The translations under genes were made by a program, and so were the position numbers. Below the pieces are notes generated by a model. It made no database searches. It was not told the DNA's origin and saw only the letters and a list, made by a program, of their open reading frames with translations. Source: an uncultured Gammaproteobacteria bacterium (GTDB taxonomy: Bacteria > Pseudomonadota > Gammaproteobacteria > CAMYKB01). From it: a stretch of DNA of 64,000 nt. The stretch is from NCBI GenBank assembly GCA_947258875.1, contig CAMYKB010000002.1:1-64000 (forward strand), written 5' to 3'. Shown here piece by piece: positions 57,174 through 64,000 of the stretch; the first letter of the stretch is position 1; each line of letters begins with the position of its first letter.

Positions 57174-58220
57174 ATGGCATATCGGTTAGCAGAACTGGCA
57201 AAGCGTGTTGATGCCATGCTGGTTGGCGACCCGGAGTGTATGATTGACAGGGTTGCCAGTCTGCCCAATGCTGGCCCGGGAAGTATCAGTTTTCTCAGCG
57301 ATAACAAATACAAACGTCATCTTCTGCGCACCAGTGCATCAGCAGTTATATTGACAGAGAGCGCCCTGGACGCCTGGTCTGGCGTAGCCCTGGTATCTGA
57401 AAATCCTTATCTGACGTATGCGAAAATTGCACAAATACTGAATCCAGCCCCCCGGGTTCAACCTGGTATTCATACGAGCGCAGTCGTGAGCGAGCGTGCT
57501 GTCATCGATCCTGGTGCGCAAATTGGCCCGCATTGTGTGATCGATGACGATGTGCAAATTGAAAAAAATGTCATAATTGGTCCCGCATGCGTTATAGGGC
57601 AGGCCTGTGTGATCGGCGAAGACAGCCGCTTGGTGGCGGGTGTGACCCTGTGCGAGCAGACCATCCTGGGCCGCAGGGTGCTGATTCACCCGGGCGCAGT
57701 GCTTGGCAGCGACGGTTTCGGTCTCGCGAACGATAAGGGTGTGTGGGTTAAGATTCCACAACTCGGCCGGGTGGTAGTCGGTGATGACGTGGAGATTGGC
57801 GCCAATACCACTATTGATCGTGGTGCCCTTGAAGATACTGTGTTGGAAGAGGGCGTCAAGCTGGATAACCTGATTCAGGTTGCGCATAACGTCTACATTG
57901 GTGCCCATACGGCCGTGGCGGGTTCTGCGGGCATTGCAGGCAGTGCCAAGATAGGGCGGCACTGCACGATCGGTGGTGCAGCGGGTATTCAGGGGCACAT
58001 TACCATTGCTGACAATGTACATATATCGGGTATGTCCAAGGCTAGCGGCTCAATCTCGGAAGCTGGTCAGTACACTTCGGGAACACCGCTGGAAACGAAT
58101 GCAAAATGGCTGAGGAATGCCGCGCGTTTTCGTCAACTTGACGATATGGCACGCCGCTTGCGCCAACTTGAGAAAAAATTGCTAGAAAAAAATACACTAG
58201 AACAGAAATCGAAAGATTAA
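57174..58220 (+). CDS. lpxD: UDP-3-O-acyl-glucosamine N-acyltransferase LpxD
   Basis: A 348-residue left-handed beta-helix acyltransferase, third step of lipid A synthesis. An N-terminal uridine-binding domain (about 1-100, with GPGSISFLSDNKYKRHL) precedes many hexapeptide repeats; the catalytic histidine is in IQVAHNVYIG, and the C-terminus has a helical tail. If the gnn genes described below supply a 2,3-diamino sugar, LpxD's substrate would carry two amide chains per unit. Confidence 0.96.
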   Translation: MAYRLAELAKRVDAMLVGDPECMIDRVASLPNAGPGSISFLSDNKYKRHLLRTSASAVILTESALDAWSGVALVSENPYLTYAKIAQILNPAPRVQPGIHTSAVVSERAVIDPGAQIGPHCVIDDDVQIEKNVIIGPACVIGQACVIGEDSRLVAGVTLCEQTILGRRVLIHPGAVLGSDGFGLANDKGVWVKIPQLGRVVVGDDVEIGANTTIDRGALEDTVLEEGVKLDNLIQVAHNVYIGAHTAVAGSAGIAGSAKIGRHCTIGGAAGIQGHITIADNVHISGMSKASGSISEAGQYTSGTPLETNAKWLRNAARFRQLDDMARRLRQLEKKLLEKNTLEQKSKD

Positions 58221-58239
58221 ACAACACAGGATAACAGCA

Positions 58240-58689
58240 TTGATTACGCACGATATTAACGAGGTCATGAAGCGGTTGCCGCAACGCTATCCGTTCCTTC
58301 TGATCGATCGCGTCACTGATTGCACTCCCGGTGAATCATTGACTGCGATAAAGAATGTGACGGTTAATGAACCTTTTTTTCAAGGACATTTTCCAGGTCT
58401 GCCTCTGATGCCGGGTGTTTTGATCCTTGAGGCGATGGCGCAGGCTTGTGGTATTTTCACAATGCATGCGGCCGGGCTTGAGCCGGGTTGTAATATTTCA
58501 TTTTTGTTTGTTGGCATCGACAAGGCTCGTTTTAAACGCCAGGTGATTCCGGGTGATCAGCTTGTCTTTACGGTTTCCCTGTTGCGCAGAAAACGTACCT
58601 TTTGGGTATTTGATGTCGAAGCGCGGGTGGATGATCAGTTGGCTGCTACTGCTGAAATCATGTGCGCTGAGCATGAGATGGAATTTTGA
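58240..58689 (+). CDS. fabZ: 3-Hydroxyacyl-ACP dehydratase FabZ
   Basis: A 149-residue hot-dog-fold dehydratase of fatty-acid synthesis. The catalytic pair is H50 in FFQGHFPGLPLMPG and E64 in LILEAMAQ. RLPQRYPFLLIDRV near the N-terminus is typical. The start is TTG at 58240; the next ATG (58267) would remove the first nine residues, leaving it a possible but less complete alternative. It competes with LpxA and LpxD for 3-hydroxyacyl-ACP. Confidence 0.95.
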   Translation: MITHDINEVMKRLPQRYPFLLIDRVTDCTPGESLTAIKNVTVNEPFFQGHFPGLPLMPGVLILEAMAQACGIFTMHAAGLEPGCNISFLFVGIDKARFKRQVIPGDQLVFTVSLLRRKRTFWVFDVEARVDDQLAATAEIMCAEHEMEF

Positions 58690-59456
58690 TTCATACGCAT
58701 GCCATAGTTGATTCTGCTGCGGAGCTGGATAGCAGTGTTACTGTTGGTCCCTTCTCCGTAATAGGGCCTGGTGTGAAGATTGGTGCGGGCACCGTCATTG
58801 GTTCAAATGTGGTTATTAAAGGACCGACAATCATTGGTTCCGACAACACCATATTGTCCTTCGTGTCATTAGGCGAGGACCCGCAAGACAAAAAATTTGC
58901 AGGTGAGCCGACGCGTCTGATCATCGGTGATCGCAACACCATACGGGAATTTTGCAGTTTTAATCGTGGAACTGTGCAGGGCAACGGTGCCACCGTAATT
59001 GGTGATGATAATTTGCTTTTGTCGCATGTACATATTGCTCATGATTGTACGCTGGGTAATGAAATTATCATGTCAGGGCGAGCAACCCTCGCAGGGCACG
59101 TCACTGTTGGGGATTATGCCAATCTGTCCGGTTTCGCAAAGGTGCATCAGTTTTGCCACATCGGCGCACACAGTTTCTGCGGTGCAGATGCAACGATATT
59201 GCGTGATGTGCCACCTTATATTCTGGTGGGTGGCAATCCCACCCGGCCTGTGGGTATTAACAAGGTTGGTCTTGAGCGGCGTGGTTTTAATGAGCAGAGT
59301 CGGGAAGCCATTAAACGCGCGTACAAAATACTCTATCGTTCGAAACTCCCTCTTGAGGCAGCCAAAGAACGTTTACAGCTTTTCGCTGAAGAACAGCCTG
59401 ATGTTGCCCCAATAGTCGATTTTCTGAACAGCTCAATGCGCGGCATTCTGCGCTAA
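58686..59456 (+). CDS. lpxA: UDP-sugar O/N-acyltransferase LpxA
   Basis: A 256-residue hexapeptide-repeat enzyme catalysing the first acylation in lipid A synthesis. The catalytic histidine is H119 in HIAHDCTLGN, AGEPTRL and the C-terminal helical domain (LERRGFNEQSREAI) are present. The start is TTG at 58686 overlapping the fabZ stop. With gnnA and gnnB nearby, this LpxA may prefer UDP-2,3-diamino-glucose as acceptor, giving an amide at position 3 in place of an ester; the sequence alone does not settle this. Confidence 0.95.
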   Translation: MIHTHAIVDSAAELDSSVTVGPFSVIGPGVKIGAGTVIGSNVVIKGPTIIGSDNTILSFVSLGEDPQDKKFAGEPTRLIIGDRNTIREFCSFNRGTVQGNGATVIGDDNLLLSHVHIAHDCTLGNEIIMSGRATLAGHVTVGDYANLSGFAKVHQFCHIGAHSFCGADATILRDVPPYILVGGNPTRPVGINKVGLERRGFNEQSREAIKRAYKILYRSKLPLEAAKERLQLFAEEQPDVAPIVDFLNSSMRGILR

Positions 59457-59485
59457 CGCCGTGATTATTTAAGTCATTTCTATTT

Positions 59486-60637
59486 ATGCGGATCGGGATT
59501 GTCGTTGGGGAACCATCGGGGGATAACCTCGGCGCCGATCTGATCAAGGCACTGCGCGAGCAGCTTCCTGAGCTGCAGGTGGAAGGGGTGTGCGGCCCTC
59601 AATTGATTGCGCAAGGTGCCACAGCCTTGGTCGACAGCGAGCGACTTGCGGTGATGGGGATTACCGCAGTGCTTGGGCGTTTACCTGAACTTTTCGGCAT
59701 CAAACGGCGCATTCAAAAACATTTCATCACTCATCCACCCGATGTGTTTATCGGTGTTGATGCGCCGGATTTCAATTTGCCATTGGAGCGTAAGCTCAAG
59801 GCAGCAGGGATCCCTACTATACATTACGTCAGTCCTACAGTCTGGGCCTGGCGTGAGAAACGGGTACACAAAATTGCCGCTGCGGTCGATCTGGTGTTGT
59901 CGATATTTCCGTTTGAAGTTGATTTTTTCACGCGTTATAACGTCCCGGTACGGTATGTTGGTTACCCATTAGCTGATGCCATTCCGCAACAAGTCGATAT
60001 GTCGGGTTTGCGTGGATCCCTGAAGCTGCCGTCTGACAAACATGTGGTGGCGGTGTTGCCCGGTAGTCGTCAGGGTGAGATGCATTATCTGGGCAGGGTG
60101 TTTGTCGAGACCATGTTATGGTTGGCAGAGCGCCGTCCGGATGTGCATTTCGTGGTACCACTGGCGTCCGCTCGATTACGCGTAGCGTTTGAACGTGAGC
60201 TCAAAGGGGCGGCAGCAAACACGTTGAATCTAACGCTGGTTGATGGCCACTCCAGGGATGCGATGGGGAGCGCTGATGTGGTGTTGAGCGCCTCAGGAAC
60301 AGCAACTATGGAGGCGTTATTGCTCAAAAAACCATTGGTTGTTGCGTACCGTATGTCAGCGTTGACGGTGTGGATCATAAGAGCGCTGGGCTTGATGAAC
60401 ATTCAGTATTATGCCATGCCAAATATTCTGGCTGGCGAGCAGCTGGCTGGTGAATTCATACAGGAAAACGCGCGCGCGGATTTGATTGGACCTGCCGTGC
60501 TTGAGTTGTTGCAGGATTCGGCTAAAGCGCAAAATATGCGCACCCGTTTTGCCGAGATACGTAAAACATTACAGCGTGACGCAAGCCATTGTGCAGCGCA
60601 GGCAGTGATTGATTTGGTGCGGGAGCGGATTAAATAG
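59486..60637 (+). CDS. lpxB: Lipid-A-disaccharide synthase LpxB
   Basis: A 383-residue GT-B glycosyltransferase that joins UDP-diacyl-sugar and lipid X. The N-terminal VGEPSGDNLGADLI is the family signature, followed by DAPDFNLPLERKLK, YVSPTVWAWREKRV and SASGTATMEALLLKKPLVVAYR in the donor-binding half. It ends the plus-strand lpx run; the next two genes are on the other strand. Confidence 0.96.
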   Translation: MRIGIVVGEPSGDNLGADLIKALREQLPELQVEGVCGPQLIAQGATALVDSERLAVMGITAVLGRLPELFGIKRRIQKHFITHPPDVFIGVDAPDFNLPLERKLKAAGIPTIHYVSPTVWAWREKRVHKIAAAVDLVLSIFPFEVDFFTRYNVPVRYVGYPLADAIPQQVDMSGLRGSLKLPSDKHVVAVLPGSRQGEMHYLGRVFVETMLWLAERRPDVHFVVPLASARLRVAFERELKGAAANTLNLTLVDGHSRDAMGSADVVLSASGTATMEALLLKKPLVVAYRMSALTVWIIRALGLMNIQYYAMPNILAGEQLAGEFIQENARADLIGPAVLELLQDSAKAQNMRTRFAEIRKTLQRDASHCAAQAVIDLVRERIK

Positions 60638-60718
60638 GTTTTGTTAACTAAATTTTGTTTTACTATTCACCATCGATAGTTAGGGCTATAGTTTGATGGC
60701 TAATCAAAGGCGCGATAG

Positions 60719-61807
60719 TTACGCCTGCTTGATTGTCTGGCAAATCGTATCGATTTGTTCCGCAGTAAGTTCCGGGTTCATGGGTAATGAGAAACATTCC
60801 TGCACGATACGTTCGCTAACGGGCAGCGTGACATCCTTGCAATCATCGGCAAACACGGGTTGTTTGTGTAGCGGGATAGGATAGTAAATCGCGCAGCCTA
60901 TCTGCGCCTCGCGTAAGGCTGTTATGATTTTGTCTCTCTGGCTTGAGAGTAGTGTGTACTGATGGTAAACGTGATGTCCGATACCATCTTCAAATGGTAA
61001 CGTGATATCGGTAGCAGCTAGTTGTTGGTTGTAGAGGTTCGCTACCTTGCGCCGACGTGAATTATAGTCATCAATATGTTGCAGATTGATGCGCAGGATA
61101 ACGGCCTGTAATTCATCCAGCCGACTGTTGTAACCAATACGGTCATGCTGGTACTGTGCCTGGCTGCCATGGTTGCGTAAAGAACGTAGATTTGCAGCGT
61201 GTTCCTCCGAGTGAGTGATGACCAAACCCCCATCGCCATAGCAATTCAGGTTTTTGCTGGGATAAAAACTGAAACAGCCGAAGCTGCCGAATGTGCCAGT
61301 GTATTTGCCCTCTATATGCGCACCGAAGGACTGTGCGCAATCCTCAATGACTTCAATATGATGTGCTTCGCAAACTGGCATGAGGCGGGTCATATCAACC
61401 GGCTGGCCAAATAAGTGTACCGGCATGACCGCGCGGGTATTGGGGGTGATGGCTCTTTCAACACAATCAACATCGATATTAAACGTTTGTGGATCAATAT
61501 CCACGAACACCGGTGTCGCGCCGACATAACGAATTGCTTCTGCCGTGGCAATAAAGGTAAACGGACTGGTGATGACTTCATCACCGGGGCCGATGCCGGC
61601 GGCCCGCAAGGCGAGATGCAATGCATCGGTACCGGAGGCGCAAGTGACAGCATGTTCTATGCCCAGATAATCGGTGCTTTCACGTTCGAATGCCTGCACA
61701 TTCGGTCCCAGAATAAACTGGGTGTTTGCGAGTGCGTCGAGTATGGCCGCATCGATCTCCTGTTTATTTGAAGCATATTGCTGGCGCAGGTTGACCATTG
61801 GAATCAT
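60719..61807 (-). CDS. gnnB: DegT/DnrJ/EryC1-family aminotransferase, GnnB-like
   Basis: A 362-residue fold-type I sugar aminotransferase. The PLP lysine is K185 in FYPSKNLNCYGDGG, D156 lies in VIEDCAQSFGA, and the GTDALHLAL loop binds the cofactor phosphate. It follows the oxidoreductase gene by 20 bases on the same strand. That pairing next to lpxB matches GnnA/GnnB, known from Acidithiobacillus, which oxidise and transaminate UDP-GlcNAc at C3 to UDP-GlcNAc3N for lipid A. WbpE-type enzymes of O-antigen synthesis are the alternative. Confidence 0.75.
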   Translation of the reverse strand: MIPMVNLRQQYASNKQEIDAAILDALANTQFILGPNVQAFERESTDYLGIEHAVTCASGTDALHLALRAAGIGPGDEVITSPFTFIATAEAIRYVGATPVFVDIDPQTFNIDVDCVERAITPNTRAVMPVHLFGQPVDMTRLMPVCEAHHIEVIEDCAQSFGAHIEGKYTGTFGSFGCFSFYPSKNLNCYGDGGLVITHSEEHAANLRSLRNHGSQAQYQHDRIGYNSRLDELQAVILRINLQHIDDYNSRRRKVANLYNQQLAATDITLPFEDGIGHHVYHQYTLLSSQRDKIITALREAQIGCAIYYPIPLHKQPVFADDCKDVTLPVSERIVQECFSLPMNPELTAEQIDTICQTIKQA

Positions 61808-61827
61808 GTCGGGAATACCTTGTAGGA

Positions 61828-62763
61828 TTAGTGAGCAATCAGCTCGGATATCTGCATTGCAGTGCGCAGGGCGCGGGCGCCATCTTCCCCAGATACGACA
61901 GGTTCGCTACCGTCAGTGATGGCCTGCAGGAAATATTTGATCTCCGTAGCCAATGCGTCACTGTCTTCATAACTGAACACCTCGCTTTCGACACCCAGTA
62001 TACCGGGGTACATCTCTTCTTTGCCTTTACGATAGAGGGATAGCACGCGGTCCTGAAAATCGACCGATAAATAAGCATCGTGCTGGAAGATGCGCATCTT
62101 GCGCTCCGTCTTGGTGCTGATCCGGCTGGCGGTCACATTGGCGACACAGCCGTTCTTAAATACTAATCTGGCATTGGCAATGTCCACCGCGTCGGAGAGT
62201 ATCGGCGCGCCGCTGGCATCAATACGTTCCAAGTCTGAGTGCACGATATTCAAAATGATATCAATATCATGAATCATGAGATCAAGGATGACGCTGACGT
62301 CAGTGCCGCGCGGTTTAAAGGGGGCAAGCCGGTGTGATTCTATAAAACGTGGTTTATCCAAGAGTGTATCGAGTCCCAGAATAACACTATTGAAACGCTC
62401 AAGATGGCCGACTTGCAGGATTTTAGTGTGTCGTTTTGCGGTGCTGATAAGGTCCTCGGCTTGTTCTACAGTGGTAGTGATCGGTTTTTCCACTAATACA
62501 TGACAGCCGTGCTCGAGAAAGGCCTTGCTGATCTCATGGTGATATTGAGTGGGCACCACAATACTGACCGCTTCGACTTTACCCAGAATGTCTCGATAAT
62601 CGCTGTAGGCCTCCACCCCCAGACGTTTTGCCACAGCCTCGCAAGCCTCGCGGTCAGGGTCAACTACGGCGACCAGTTGACTCTGTTCGAGCTGGGCATA
62701 TTTTTCCGCGTGGAACCTGCCAAGGTACCCTATGCCGACGACAGCCGTGTTAATCTTTTGCAT
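61828..62763 (-). CDS. gnnA: Gfo/Idh/MocA-family oxidoreductase, GnnA-like
   Basis: A 311-residue NAD(P)-dependent dehydrogenase. The Rossmann motif is VVGIGYLGRFHAEKYA (G10, G12, G15) and the catalytic E92-K93-P94 lies in VLVEKPITT. The C-terminal half is the typical beta-sheet substrate domain. With the aminotransferase behind it, the likely reaction is oxidation of the 3-hydroxyl of UDP-GlcNAc. An individual good sigma-70 promoter lies upstream on this strand. Confidence 0.75.
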   Translation of the reverse strand: MQKINTAVVGIGYLGRFHAEKYAQLEQSQLVAVVDPDREACEAVAKRLGVEAYSDYRDILGKVEAVSIVVPTQYHHEISKAFLEHGCHVLVEKPITTTVEQAEDLISTAKRHTKILQVGHLERFNSVILGLDTLLDKPRFIESHRLAPFKPRGTDVSVILDLMIHDIDIILNIVHSDLERIDASGAPILSDAVDIANARLVFKNGCVANVTASRISTKTERKMRIFQHDAYLSVDFQDRVLSLYRKGKEEMYPGILGVESEVFSYEDSDALATEIKYFLQAITDGSEPVVSGEDGARALRTAMQISELIAH

Positions 62764-62856
62764 ATGCTGGATCCAATTAAGTCAGGGGGAGTCAGTGCGC
62801 GTCATGCGTCAATGAGTCTGGATAATTTATAGTTAAAACAACGGGTAATGATATTA

Positions 62857-62885
62857 TATAAAGTGCTCCCTAATTAACAGGTCAA
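62857..62885 (-). promoter_or_regulatory. Predicted sigma-70 promoter of gnnA-gnnB
   Basis: On the minus strand TTGACC (62885-62880) and TTTATA (62862-62857, within TTTATATAATAT) are 17 bases apart. Transcription would begin near 62850, leaving an untranslated leader of about 85 bases before gnnA. Confidence 0.55.
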
Positions 62886-62982
62886 TCCTTGGGGACACCT
62901 CACAACATGGGACCACAGGTATCACCGATAATCTAGGTTAAAACGATTACCCTGCTCAAACCATCCGTACATAATTTACTCT

Positions 62983-63612
62983 ATGCCACAACAGAATTTG
63001 CATATTCAGGATAACTTTACCGCTGATATGATGGTTGCGGGGGTCGATGAGGCGGGCAGGGGGCCGCTTGCCGGTCCCGTGGTGGCGGCCGCAGTTGTGC
63101 TCGACCCGGGATATCCCATCGATGGGCTTGCCGATTCCAAGACCTTGAGCGCAGCGACCCGGGACGAGCTGGCAGAAGAGATTAGGTGCCACGCCCTGGC
63201 CTGGGCGCTGGGCAGTGCAGGGCATCAGGAAATCGATCAGATCAATATTCTCGCCGCGACAATGCTGGCTATGCAGCGCGCGGTCGCAGGTTTGAGGTTA
63301 ACGCCCCGGCATGTGCTGGTCGATGGTAATCGATGCCCGGATTTACCCTGTCCGGCAACCGCCATAGTCAAAGGCGACAGCAAGGTGGCCGCGATCAGCG
63401 CGGCATCCATACTCGCCAAGGTGGCGCGCGACAACGAAATGCAGGAATGGGATAAACGTTATCCACAGTATGGTTTTACCAGACATAAGGGTTATCCAAC
63501 ACGGGCGCATGTGCAGGCATTGCAGTTGCACGGGCCCTGTGAGTGTCATCGACACAGCTTTGCGCCTGTGCGCAAAGCCCGTGCCGCGGGCATACAAGCA
63601 GACTCAGGTTAG
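62983..63612 (+). CDS. rnhB: Ribonuclease HII
   Basis: A 209-residue enzyme that removes RNA or single ribonucleotides from RNA-DNA hybrids. The catalytic start [20 protein letters not shown] carries D and [14 protein letters not shown] follows, then [13 protein letters not shown] and KGYPTRAH. In gammaproteobacteria lpxB-rnhB-dnaE is the usual order; here two reversed genes separate rnhB from lpxB. Confidence 0.96.
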   Translation: MPQQNLHIQDNFTADMMVAGVDEAGRGPLAGPVVAAAVVLDPGYPIDGLADSKTLSAATRDELAEEIRCHALAWALGSAGHQEIDQINILAATMLAMQRAVAGLRLTPRHVLVDGNRCPDLPCPATAIVKGDSKVAAISAASILAKVARDNEMQEWDKRYPQYGFTRHKGYPTRAHVQALQLHGPCECHRHSFAPVRKARAAGIQADSG

Positions 63613-63617
63613 CATCG

Positions 63618-64000
63618 ATGCCTGACCAGTTTGTTCATCTGCATCTCCATACGGAGTTTTCACTGGTGGATGGCTTGATACGGATCAAGCCTCTTATGAA
63701 TGCCGTTGCTGAAGCCGGCGTGCCTGCAGTTGCATTAACCGATTTCAGCAATATGTTTGCATTGGTCAAATTTTACCGTGCGGCTATCAGTAAGGGTATC
63801 AAACCTATCATCGGTGCGGATTTGGCGTTGCAATCGCTACGTGAGAATGAGGCGCCGAGCAGGGTGGTGTTGCTTTGCCAGAATGATGAGGGTTACCGCA
63901 ACCTGACACGCCTGGTGACACGCGCATACCTGGAGGGTCAGCACGGTGATCAGCCCACTCTGCAACGCGACTGGCTGGCGGCGGCGAGTACCGGTCTTAT
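63618..64000 (+). CDS. dnaE: DNA polymerase III alpha subunit, 3' truncated by window end
   Basis: The first 127 codons of the replicative polymerase. The N-terminal PHP domain is seen as FVHLHLHTEFSLVDG, then AVALTDFSNMFALVKFYRAA and GIKPIIGADLAL. The reading frame is open to the right edge and the polymerase core lies outside. ATG at 63618 is five bases after the rnhB stop, so both genes share a transcript. Confidence 0.95.
   Translation, partial: MPDQFVHLHLHTEFSLVDGLIRIKPLMNAVAEAGVPAVALTDFSNMFALVKFYRAAISKGIKPIIGADLALQSLRENEAPSRVVLLCQNDEGYRNLTRLVTRAYLEGQHGDQPTLQRDWLAAASTGL

Overview
The window is a contiguous piece of a gammaproteobacterial chromosome. Evidence: four conserved blocks in the order known from Pseudomonas-like gammaproteobacteria (tRNA-Ser/ffs/dnaX/ybaB/recR; rpoE/rseABC/mucD/lepA/lepB/rnc/era/recO/pdxJ/acpS; gacS(barA)/cysM/rlmD; map/glnD/dap genes against rpsB/tsf/pyrH/frr/uppS/cdsA/dxr/rseP/bamA/skp/lpxD/fabZ/lpxA/lpxB/rnhB/dnaE), a DUF1820 gene and oligoribonuclease. 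The genus cannot be fixed from sequence alone; base composition is moderate and even, and no prophage, CRISPR array or large foreign island is visible.

Region 1 (1-7.8 kb) is the least ordinary part. After a partial PrcB-like gene come an OmpR-type response regulator, a coiled-coil protein and then a tightly coupled run of four genes whose stop and start codons overlap: a 645-residue inner-membrane protein with a large cytoplasmic part and a periplasmic OmpA-type peptidoglycan-binding end, a small Ras/Rab-like GTPase, a soluble hybrid histidine kinase, and an Hpt-REC-REC-GGDEF protein. I read it as a signalling module joining the cell wall, a GTPase switch, a phosphorelay and c-di-GMP. It is my candidate for an undescribed system.

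Region 2 (8-19 kb) holds a repeat lipoprotein split by a frameshift, a phosphoesterase, tRNA-Ser(GGA), 4.5S RNA, the dnaX-ybaB-recR operon, hinT, rsgA, a small cytochrome c, an M48 protease, a MITE-like element, orn and nadB. Region 3 (19-30 kb) is the sigma-E envelope-stress operon followed by lepA-lepB-rnc-era-recO-pdxJ-acpS. Region 4 (30-39 kb) has barA/gacS, cysM, a PolB-type exonuclease and rlmD; relA, the usual next gene, is replaced by a TfoX-like gene, an ArsJ-like exporter and a REP-associated transposase with its palindromes.

Region 5 (38.5-46.7 kb, mostly minus strand) carries map-glnD and the lysine/diaminopimelate genes dapC, dapD, dapE with yffB and two VOC proteins, and two related inverted-repeat elements. 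Region 6 (46.8-64 kb) is the long translation, isoprenoid, outer-membrane assembly and lipid A cluster. Between lpxB and rnhB sit two minus-strand genes that look like gnnA and gnnB, predicting a lipid A built on 2,3-diamino-glucose. The window ends inside dnaE.
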